Source: Nelumbo lutea
Taxonomy: Eukaryota > Streptophyta > Magnoliopsida > Proteales > Nelumbonaceae
Assembly (NCBI GenBank): GCA_022828595.1
Contig: JAKGHH010000007.1
Coordinates: 61,244,727 to 61,308,726 of the forward strand
Length of the DNA stretch: 64,000 nucleotides
Direction: 5' to 3'
Shown here: positions 25,901-37,900 of the stretch, piece after piece
Layout: every line of letters starts with the position of its first letter
How positions within the stretch are numbered: the stretch's first letter is position 1
Position numbers and translations under genes: made by a program
The notes under the pieces: generated by a model
What the model was told of the DNA's origin: nothing
What the model saw: the letters and a program-made list of their open reading frames with translations, nothing else
Databases searched by the model: none

Positions 25901-28900
25901 ATAGATATTGGGAACCTTTGATTCTTTACTCTTTTTCTAGATGTAGTAGAGAGGGCTGAATCACTAATCTAGCTAGCTGGCCACTCTTTCTCCTTTTCCT
26001 CAAATTTGGTTGGCTTGTTCTCCTGATCTAGCTAGCTGTCTAGGGAGACTGCTTTCTCAGTATCCTCTAAAGTTTTCTTCTTTTATAATAAATAAAAAGA
26101 AAAAATTATTAAAAAAGAAGATACAACAAGGTGACAAGACATCACCCAACAAAAATTTATAACCCAAAACCCACACCATTAAGAATCTCCAAACCATTGA
26201 TACAGACTTTTCTTCCCCAAAATTCACAAAAAAACAACAAACCCTTGAGAATACACAGCAACAACAACCATAACAAACTTTCAAAATTCAAGCCTTCCCT
26301 TAAATATTATCTTCATTCAAAGGGTGTCGCCCATCCATCTCCCAAAACATTTTATCACAAATTCTTCCCCTCCTAAGATCTAAACTCCTATAACTTACTA
26401 GGACTACAATTTCTACCATTTTTTCTAAATCCATATTTTCCTCTATTTTTCCACTCGATCTAGCACCACTTCCTCATTTTCCTTCTTTCCTTCTTTCTCT
26501 TCCGAAACTCTTCCACAACTGTTCCACAAAATTTGTTGCTTATTCTTGAACATCTGCATTTCCCCCCACTTTCTTCTTCTCCATCCCTTTCTCTGACAAG
26601 TCCAAACCAAGATTACTTCTTGTGCTGCTTTCAGATTTCATCCTATTCTTCACCCCCTTTCTCTTGTAGAACCTCTTGTATTTACTACATACATGGACCA
26701 TTCCGAACGAGCCCATCCTTCAAACAATGAAAGAACTTAGTGACATGAATTAATTGATCAACATCTGACCCTTTGGGTTTTTTCAAGTTTACCACTGGAG
26801 CCTCACCATTTTTGGTTTCTTCAACCACAACGGCAACTCTTTGCCTCCCTAAGTCCACCCCCAACTTTCAAACAATCACCTGGGAAAAAAATCCATCAAT
26901 CACCCTCTTCCCATTACCATTTAGACTTTCGGAACCCCTGGAGAGTACACATCCTTCTTTTTCTTATATTTCCTTCCCCACTTCCACATCAGTCAAAATT
27001 ATCTCCTTCTAGAGAGGAAAAAACTCCTTGACCTCCCTCTCTTTGGCCATATCTCCCACATCTTCTTCTCTTCCCAACTCTGAACCATGGTTCTCTACTT
27101 GCACCAACTTGTCAAGATTAGTTTTTGGTAATAAATAAAAAAAGAAAACTTTTATTAAAAGGAATAGAGATAAACAAACAAGTGACAATCCTTCATCCCT
27201 ATTTTTTAGTTACAGAAGAAATGAAGACAACAAAAAACCAAAAGGACGAAAAAAATCCCAGAACCCACACAAGACCAACAACCCCTTTAGTAGGCCCCAC
27301 CCCAAATAAAGTCCTTTCAATAACACGCCCCTCAGAAGTTCTCTTCAGACATTTCTTCATTCAACTGATATCTCTCCTCCAGGTCCTTGAACAGCTTCCT
27401 TGTCATTTCTTCCCCTCCTAACACCCAAAGTCCTAAAGCCTTGTTTGCTTGAACTACAGTTTTCACTACTTTGTCCGCATCTACTTTCTTTTCTACCTTT
27501 CTAACTCTGTCCAACAACTCTCTCTCCTCTTCTTGCTCCTCATCAAAATTGTCTTCCTCTGAGATCTCATTTTCCTCATCTTTTTTCTCTTCACCTGTGT
27601 TGTCTTCCCCTGAACCAGCTTCTTGTCAGATTCCATGCACCTCTCTTTGCAAGGATCTTTCTAATTGACCTTTATGAAGAAGTTCCACATCCTCCTTTTC
27701 AACCTCAAACTTTGACTTATCATAGACACTAATTCCAGCAGAGTTCTTTTCATTAATTTATATATGTCCTCTTGAATTTGCTTCAAGGACCATCCCCAAA
27801 AATGCCTTCCTTCGATCGATGAAGCACTTTCATAACATGAACTAATTGTCCATTGTTTGGAATTTTGGGCTTTCTTGACACATCCTCAATCCTCCAAGGT
27901 TTAACACTCCCTTCTAACATATTTTCCCTCTTTTCCTTCCTAAATCCACCCCTAACTTTTCAATAAAAACCTGTGTGGCAGTGGGATGATTTGATGAGAC
28001 CCCTTACCCCAGTGGAAATTCATTGTCAATGGAGCAAACTTTTCCTTCTTTTTCTGTATTCAAGTTGCAGACATCAGAGATTGAAACTGAGTCTTCGGTG
28101 GTCAAAGCCAAAGTCGCTCTTAGCTCTTCAGGTAAAATGTTGGTGTCATGGTTTTCCTCCCTAACCCTGCTTGAGACATATTTCCTCCTCAGGTTCTGTT
28201 CTGTTGTTTCATACCTCTCTCTACACCTCCCTAAAGTATCTCCAGCAGACACACAACAGTTAACCTCAAACAAAATGTCAGGAATCCCAGGACATTGTTT
28301 GTTGTTCATGGGCTCCAGAGACTCTAACCTAAGAAACTCTTTAGCCTACTCCTAGCTCTCCTTCGAGAGAGATTCATTCATGACAACACCCAAATTGCTT
28401 GAAACTTCAGCTCTAGAAAAACTATCTACCATCCAACCACCCTCTTTGCAAGAAAATTTATCTCCTCCTTCAAACTTCTTTGAAGACAGCTTTTTGATTT
28501 CTAGTCTACAGGCCTTCTTTTAAACAATATAGAGTTCCTTCCTTTCTTTTCAAACAAGATCCTATTCTGCAAACACACTCTAGTAATTAGTTTAGAAGAA
28601 GATGATTACAGACCCATAGAAAGGTCCTTCAATACCTCCCCCTCACATCATGTGACCTTGTAACAGTTTCAGACTTATCAAGCCCAATAACATGAGACCC
28701 GCAACTAGTTAAAACTGGCCCAACCTCGCTACCCAGAACAAGATCTCCTGGTTTCGAAGCTACCGGCCCAGTGCCAGCTGACCCAGTGGCTTTAGTTCAA
28801 ATTAAAGCTTCTCTTACAGTCTTACCGGTTCAACAAACCCTGGTTCGAAAATACTAGATCCGATCAGCTCCACTTCCAGCCTAGGATTCAAAAATTTCTC

Positions 28901-31900
28901 CCCATCAGCCCTTCGATCCTTTGAGTGCTAGACTTTTCACCTTCTTTGTAGCTGACGGTATACAGAAGAGAACTGATGCATGCTACCTCTGCAACCCATC
29001 CTAATCCTAGGTAAAGCTCCTTGTCTCCCTCTTTTTCAGCACCTTGCCTTGGTTTCTCCTTTAGGGAAACTCCTCAGAAAATTTGAGATGATCCAATCCT
29101 GTTCTACCACGAAACCAGTCATCTTCAATCCCTAAGTCTTCCTCTCTTCTGGCTGCCGTCCAAAGGGCTACTTCAAGGGAGGTTGCAAGCAGGACTGCGT
29201 AAAAGAGATTCAGTCCAGACTTCCACCATCCTAGGTATGTCTTCAGGCTTCACACCATTGAGAGTATGGCTGCTGAATGCAGATTGAAAGTGAAGACTCC
29301 CACTAGTTCCCCTCCACAAATTGAAGCGATTGACAAGAAAATTTCTTGCTTCCAAAGATGGAAAGGAAGTCTGACCTATCTAACAGTGACACCATCTTCT
29401 TTTTTTTATCAGCAACACAGAAAATTTTTCATTAATTATGAGAGAAACATGATTACAACAAGAAATTGTGAAAGGAACCAGATATAGAAGCTGCCCCAAA
29501 TCAGTACTACATTTGAGCCCAAAACATATGTGTTCTATGTACCCCTTGCTTGGCTAAGCTATCTGCCAAGCTATTAGCAGTCCTCCTCACCCATTTCACT
29601 TGGATTAACATGTCCTTGACAGCCATTTGAATTTTCTGAATTCATTCCTCAAATGCCATGCCACCCCCTCCCCTTTAGCCAGCCACTTAATCATAGTTTT
29701 AGAATCTCCCTCGATAATCAGCCTTCTAATACCAGCTCTTTTGCCTTCTTAACCCCAAAAACTCTGATCTTGCCACATCACCCTACTCCACAGGGCCAGA
29801 GCATAAAGCAATTATAATATGTTCCCCTCTTCATCCCTAACGACTCCCCCAATACCTGAGGGCCCTGGGTTACCCAAACAGCACCCATCAAAATTCAGTT
29901 TCTTCCAACAATTTATTTGAGGAGACCAAACCTCAACAGATCTTTGTCTTGTAGTTGAGGATGCAGCAATGGTACCCCAAGCTCTGAAGAAATCTTTAAT
30001 CTTGAAATCCAAAAACAGCTTCAAACTTTTTGCCCAATGAGCTACCCTTAATGTTATAGTTTCAACCAAGGCTTCCTTGCTTCGTTCCTTCTCTTCAAAT
30101 ATTCTTGCATTTCTTTCCTCCCACACAGTCCAAATTAGTGCTGCTCTAGTGCATCTCCACAAGGTCCTACCCTCTTTTTTGTACAGCTAATGCTAGTAAG
30201 GCTAAACAAACCCTCCAACCTATCAGGAGAAGACCACCTGCATCAAAAGAGAGAAGTAAACCAATCCCAAAGAAAGCTAATAAACGGGCAAGAGATAAGA
30301 AGATGAATTGCAGTCTCACCATTCAATTTGCAAAGAACACACCTGTTGGGGGACAAACACCACTTTGTCCCTTCTGTTGAAGTAAATCAAAGGTATCAAT
30401 GCTTCCATGAAACACTTCCCAGCAGAAGGCGCTAATTTTAGGGGGAATGGGAGAAAACCAGACTTCCTTGACCGGGAAAGAATAGGAAGAAGAGGTGGCA
30501 ACCAGAGAACGAAAGGACTTGCAAGAGAAATCCCCCATAGAACTAGGACCCCATATTCTAGAATCCGAGCCACCTTCAAACAAGAAAACCTTAAACCTGG
30601 AAATATCAAAGAGAGAAGGGAATTTAATACCCAGAGGGGTATCCCCAATCCACACATCCTCCCAAACCTGATTTTCTGACCAGAGGCCAAGTCATACCTG
30701 ATACAATGTAAGAAGGTAGGAAGAAAATCATGGACGGCCTTCCATGGGGCAGCCAAGGTAGCTCTACGAAGACATCCTGCATCCCACCCATTGCTTGATA
30801 TGCCATGAATACTCGCCACAACCTTGTGCCATAACTTCTCATTTTCATTAGGAAACCTCCATAACCATCTGTTGAGTAAAGCTTGACTCTTCATCTTTAA
30901 CAATACCAAATTCCAACCCACCTTCTCTTTTCAATTTCACCACTTTTTCCCATTTGACCAAGTGGTCCTTTTTTTCCACCGGCTCCTAGAGAAAATCCCT
31001 CATAAGTTTTTCAATTTTCCTCACTACCTCCTGTGGCATCCTAAGCACTAACATGTAGTACACTGGAAGGTTTGCTAAGGTAGACTTAATAAGGGTCAAC
31101 CTCCCCCCCCCCCCATTGAGATGTAATTCCTATTCCACCCAGCAAATCTCCTAGAGGTAAGCCTAAGTATTTCATAGGCCACTCACCTTTCTCACAACCT
31201 AAGGAGTCTACCAAGCTCCTCAAGAGTTCCTCATTGATATTGATTCCAACCATTAAGCTCTTCGACCACTACAAATGAGTGACCAAAATATTATCTCTCC
31301 CTACAAACCAACCCCTAAACAATTGCAGGCAATTTGCTCTTGAGATCAGCTTGCTTGGTGCTTCAGCCGCCAAAGTGAACAAAAAAGGAGAGAGAGGGTC
31401 ACCTTGCCTAAGTCCCCTAAAGCCCTCAAAGAAATCATACACCGTCCCATTAATAATAATTGAGTAGTGAGTAGACTGCAAGCAATCATTAATCCATTTA
31501 CACCACAACTCTCCAAATCCACACCTCGTTATATAAATTAAGAAGTTCCAGTCCACCAAGTCATAGGCTTTTTTCCCAGTCCAATTTGACAGTCACGCCC
31601 CTTCTCTTTAATCTTTTTTGAGCCTCCACACATTCATTAGCAATAAGAATTTGGTCAATGATTTGCCTATCCTACACAAAAGCCCCTTGGGACTTCGAAC
31701 CAATGGGGAGTCACTTTCTTAATCCTCAAAGACAGCACTTTTTCTATAACCTTCTAAATGCTTGTGACTAGACTGATAGGTCTAAAGTCTCTGGGCTGTA
31801 TAGCATTGTTCTTCTTTGGAATCAACACTAAAAAAGTAGAATTCATCCCCACATTGATTACCCCCCTTCTATGGAATTCACAGAAGACTCTAAAAGATCA

Positions 31901-34900
31901 TCTTTGATTATATCCCAACAATCTTGATAGAATGCCATGGTGAATCCATCAGGCCCAGTGGCTTTTGATCTATTCGTAAAGAAAACGGCTTCCTTGACTC
32001 TTCCTCTTCAAACCTTCTCTCCAAAAAATGCAGTTGATCCTCACCCGAAGTCTCCCACTCCAACCCTTCAACCAACCACTTTTCATTTAATTTCCTTCTA
32101 TAGATAGATCTGAAATGCTTCGAGAAAGCCTCCGCAATCTCTGTCTGCTCTATAACCTCACTCTCCCCCACCATTAGGGAGCTAATCCAGCTCTTCCTTC
32201 TCCTTCTATTTGCAATGGCATGGAAAACTTCTGTATTACTGTCCCCTTCTTTGATCCACCTCTCCCATGATTTTTTATTCCAACTTATTTCCTCTCTTAA
32301 CAAAGTTTCCCCCAGCTCCTTCTTCAGAGACCATCTCAACTCCCTATCACCCTCATCAAGAGAACCCACCAATTCTTTGCTATCAATCGCCTTAATTTGG
32401 CAGACCAGATCAGCTTTTTCCTCCTCCAATCTTCCAAAATTCTCCATATTCCACTCTCTAATCCCCTTCTTCACCAATTGAAGTTTTTTTATGAAGTTTG
32501 GCCCTCCCATAATGAAGATTGATCCAAGCTATTCCACCAAACTTTGACCTCTTTGAAATCCGGATGAGTGACCCACATGTTTTCAAACCTAAAAGAAATT
32601 GGGCCACCATCAGCACTCCTCTTAAATAAACAAATGGCCCAGTGGTCTGAGGTAATTCTAGGTAGAGTTCTCCCAGCTAGGCCAATCCAATGTTTTTCCC
32701 AATCTAGAGCGACTAATAACCTATTAAGCTTATAGATAAGATGGGGTTTTCTTGGAGGTTTGACCAAGTAAGACAAGATTGTGCCAAATGAAAATCTCTC
32801 AATTCATATTCATCAATAAAAGAATTTAACTTCCTCATGCTTGATATTATCCTTTGCCTACCTCCACTTGACTCACCCACAAATCTTATAACATTGAAGT
32901 CACCCCCAATACACCATGGTCCTTCCCAAAGACCCCTAATGTCCCCTAGCTCTTCCCACAATTTACTCCATTCTCTATAAGAATTTGGCCAGTAGACATT
33001 TGTGAGGACCTATTCAAACCCATCTTGCAAATTCCTCAACTTAATAGGCACCGAGAACTTACCCACTAATCTTCCATACATTGAACTGCCTCTTCTTTCC
33101 AGATTGTTATTATTCCCCCCGAAGCACCCCAAGAAGGAACAAAACTCCAAATAACCTCACCCCAAATGCTTCATATCCATTTCCTATCGACAACCTGATT
33201 TTTTTATTCTTGGATCAAAACAAAATCTGGTCTCTCCTTCCTCAATACCTCTTTAACTGCTCTCCTTTTTGTGGCACTTCCTAGCCCCCCTTAAATTCCA
33301 ACTTATCTTCATAATCGCAGCAAAAACTGAACCCAAGCCCTCTACCCTATAATCCCCCCTTTCTCTTACCTCCTCTAGCACTGAATTCCTTATCCCCTTC
33401 CACATCATTGATAAGTTTCTCCACTTCATTTAACTTCTCTTTCCTCCCTTATTTTTAATCTCCTTATTTTGAGGTACCCTTCCCTTATCTTTCTCCACTT
33501 TCAACCTCATCTTGTCAGCCAGCTCCATCACTGGATCCCTCTCAAACTGATGTTCCCCGCTTCTTGTATTCCTTTCCACCTCATTGGTTCCTTCCATCTC
33601 TATAACTAGTTCCCTCCCCAGTTCCTCCCCTCCTGGTCTTTCCTCGGCCTGAAGCTCTATAGACCCTAATTGCCCATCCAAACCAAACTCCGCTGCTTCT
33701 TTGGTTTCCTACAACCTATTCTCTCTAGCCTCCAGGACAAACAACCCTCCCTCCCTATCTCCAACTACTTCCTCTTCAACAAGATCTTCTTCATCCAACC
33801 CCTTTTCATTAGGCACTTCCAATGGCATATCATGACAAGGACGGGAGCTGACATATCTGTAGAACCAAGAGGAGAGGAATTAGTACCAAAAACTGAAGCA
33901 ACAATGTTATAGGGGTTACCGGAGGCTGACAAGGCGACTGATTGTCCAACAACGGAGAATGAGAACCTTCAAAACCTTGATTTTCTTGTTGACTCACCAA
34001 ACCCCCACCATCTTCAATAGACAAAGACTTTGCATTGGACGGTGGGACCAGCATGAAATCAGGATATTGCCATAAATCAACTGTAAATTTACACCTCCCA
34101 ACTCCAGCTCTTCTTCAGCCAAATCAATGAGAGCTTTACATTTTTTGAAAGGTGCAAAAATCATTGTTCCCTTGAACCTTAACCGTCGACATACCACCTC
34201 TGCAATCCTCTTCCAATCCTAAACCTCTTGCTTCACCTCAGCTACCAACATCTTAGTCCAGTTCTTCTTTCCTTCTTGAACATCAATCGTACTCTTCCAG
34301 CTTCCTATTGCCACGATTAAGTTTTCCTTAAATCCTTCTCTCCTATAATTAAATTTTCCTTTTTTTTTTGACATCTCAATCTCTTTGACCATTATGCAAG
34401 CTTTCTTAAGGTGCTCATTGAAACCCTTTAAAATGTTAGATATTAAGACACATCCTCCTCTTCCTTCAGGGAAACAAACCAGCTGCTTTCTTCCTTTCCC
34501 AAAAAATTCAAGCAGGGCAATGAAATAACCTCTATAGATCCACTATCTCTCTACTTCATATCTTCTTCCTTCCACTTCCTTAAAACTCTTCCAGTCCAAA
34601 CTTTCATCTTTGCACAAGGCGTCAGCAACAAAGTTCTAGAACCAGGTCACAAATTCATTCCCTACCAAGAAACACCCACAACTTTTTAAGCCCCTCAGAC
34701 TCTCCTTCAGAGTCTGGGTGGAACCGAGGTCTGAGAAGGGCAATTAGGGATACAGACTTGGACCACATTTTGTCTTTGTTAGCCATCCTTGAAAATGTAT
34801 TCTTGGATCCTAATAAGGAGGACACCAGATTTTGGGTTCCTTCCTCTTTAGGTGTTTTCTCTTGTGATTCACTTTTTGAAACTTTAACTCAGCCTTCTGA

Positions 34901-37900
34901 TCCCATTGTGTTGTCTTTCCCAGTTAAAGAAATTTGGAGTGGGCCCATTCCTCCTCGGGTTGGTAGTTTTTGCTGGGAAACTTTCCTAGAAAGAATTAAC
35001 ACAAATGACCTACTTCAGAAGAAGAGACCCAACTCTTGTTTACTTCCTAATAGATGTACTCTTTGTAAAGCTGACGGGGAAACTGGTTACCACCTTATGG
35101 TTACTTGTTCAGTTGCTAAATTTGTTTGGGAGTGGGTTTTTCCCTTTTTGGGTGTGTTTGGATACCCACTAGGAGTGTCCAAAGCTTGTTCTCTCCTTTT
35201 TTCAGATGACCGAAAAAGAGAGGGAAGACTATGTGGAGAAACATTAGGGTTGCAGTGTGTTGGTCTCTATGGGAAGAAAGAAACTCACGAATATTTTCAG
35301 ATAAGGAAAGAACCAGTGAAAACTTATTAGATCTAATTTTGTTAAGGTTGGCACATTGGTTGAAAACTATGGAACTGTTATCAGATTATTCTATGGCTGA
35401 TTTGGTAAGAAATTGGAAGGAGATAGCTTCCTCTGCCCTCTATAAGAGGACCTGTAGTCCTTCGTGGTCCCCTCCTCCCTCTGTGTTCATAAAACTGAAT
35501 TTCGATGGTAGCTGTTTAAGGAACCCGGGGCCTTCTGGGATTGTGGGAGTGTTCAGGAATGAGAAGGGGGCTATCAAGGCTATGTTCTCACACCCAGTTG
35601 GGGAAGGAGACTCTCTTAGGGCTGAGATTCTTGCAGCCCTGGAAGGTATCCAAAGAGCAAGGGAGTTGAACATCAGATGTTTGGTCATTGAAGGTGACTC
35701 GAAGGTGGTGATTAGGTAGCTAAAGGAGGGAGACAGCAGTTTGTGGAGTTATAACAATGAGAAGAATAAATTCAAATGGCTGAGTAAGGATATTGAGGTT
35801 CATTACAACTGGGTGAAGAGGACTGATAATTCTTTTGTTGATGGGTTAGCAAAGCAAGGGGTGAATAGGGATTCGATTTTTTGGGCTAATTTTTTACTTT
35901 TTTCCATTGTATTCTTCTGGTGGGGAGTTAAGTCTTTTTACCTCCCCTTTGTACCTAAGCTTCACATGGTTTCATACCATTAATAAAGTTTCTTGTTATT
36001 GATCAAAAAAAAAAACACCCACAACTTCGTCAGCTCCTAATCTTCAACAACACCTTCTCGCCAACTCTGATCTCTTCAAATGAGAGATTTGTTGCTTCAA
36101 ACTTCACTAACCTCCTCCACATACCTTATGACCGTCAATCGCTTGTTTAACCATCCAGAATATTCAACTTGGGCAAATTCTACAGGATTTCTGTGCATGT
36201 TCAAGATAAGGGCTCATAACAACAATACCTAATGAACAAGCATCAACTTCAACATCACCCTCTTCTGGTGTTTCTTCTGCCCCATCAGCAATCAACTGAG
36301 GACCATAATGAACATCTGTTAGAGTCAACAGTCCAGGGGTATTTGAGTCATTTCAATAGTACTTTACCTAAAGTTGTTTGTTTTGTCTATGGTGTCCGAG
36401 GCTAAATAGAGTGTCCCATACATAAAGAGGGACACAAAAGTCTTTGTACTTATTGTTGCAAATCTATGTATGTATTAATTCTGATCAGCTGAGAGGGTGA
36501 TTTTTCTCTTCTCTTTCTCTCTTCTTCTTCTTCTTTCTTCCTTCTTCTTTTCCCTTTCTTTTTATTTCAGGAAGCAAATCAGATCTGATTGAACCACTAA
36601 CAGCATCAACTCTATTGCAACTAGGCTCAGACCATCAGCCTTTGTGCTCTTATCAACTAGCCCTGATGTGTCCCTCTCCTAAGTCTGAAGAGCACCTGCA
36701 GAAATCCTACTCTTAGAAGAATCAGGCTTCAAAAGGTCACTCGACAAGTTTGATCTTTCATCCTGAGAAAAATTAGATATCACCCACCCCCAAACCTTTG
36801 ATGACTTCTTACCTAATCCCTCATGAAACCTTGAAATTTTCTTTTTAAATCTAACAACCTTTTTACCTTTAACAACTTGTGAAAATCAGGATCTCTTCCC
36901 ATTTCCCCCTTTCCCTGGTGATGTTTTTGAAATCCATTTTCCTGTGTTAGCTGCTTTGGATTAGACAATGATAGATCCCTCCAATGATCTATCACCGCTC
37001 AACACTGCTCCCCTCTCACACGTGATTAAGTCACCATGTGACCTAGTATTTAGCTACAATATATTAAGCTCACCTTGAAACATATCTGGCCCACCTACCC
37101 CTGCTTTTACTTGACTTACCAAAGTATTCTTTGTTGGCTCAATAACCCCCGGTTCTGTTTTATTAGACCAAACCAAGCCCCAATCAATCCTGTGACCTTC
37201 CAGCTCCTAGAAAAACTTAGCCTTTTTCCCCCTAATTCCCCCTTTTCTCCACCGCTAACACCCTGAATAAATGGGCCTTCACATGCCAACTCTGCAACTC
37301 TCCCTTGGTTAAAATCATCTTTTTATTGATAAGTTCCCTAGGTTAAAATCCTCGTCCTTCTAACTTCCACCTTTAGTTGTGCCTCTCTTGTATTCCTCTC
37401 TATTTGGAAAAATTGCAAGCAATTTGAATTCACCCAATCTCTCTCTGCAACTCTGCCACGAAGGATAGCTTCTTCAACCCTTGTGTCTTCCCCTCCCTAC
37501 AAGCCTCCAACCACAGAGTTGCTTCAATAGAGGTAGCCAACCATAACAGACTTGCCATCAAACACCTCCATCTTCCTGAGAATGTCCTCCGACTTCACTC
37601 CATTGAGAAGAATGACCATTGGGTGAAGATCCAAAGTGAACCCATCTAGGCACCATCCACAGAACGACACAATGGAACTGAATACTTCTTGTTTCCACAG
37701 ATGAAATGGAAATCCAACAAAGCAACTATAACCATCATCAAAAAGCAAGAGATATCTATAACCACCCACATTAGGCTGCTAAGGCCCCCATACATCAAAA
37801 CAAACAATTTCAAATGGAGACAATGTTTAGCCAACTAGCAACTTTCAGACTGCAACCTCAACATCTGAATGGGAAAAAAACAAAGAAGGAAACAAATGAA

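Noticed and set aside
26533..28355. Ser-rich plus frames in 26.5-28.4 kb
   Set aside because: They are antisense to CT-rich ORF1-like LINE sequence; low complexity explains the open frames.
29401..37700. A target duplication for the big minus LINE
   Set aside because: AGTGACACCATCTTC at the 3' end and ACTATAACCATCATC near 37,720 are only loosely alike, and both lie in homologous ORF1 sequence, so the likeness has another cause.
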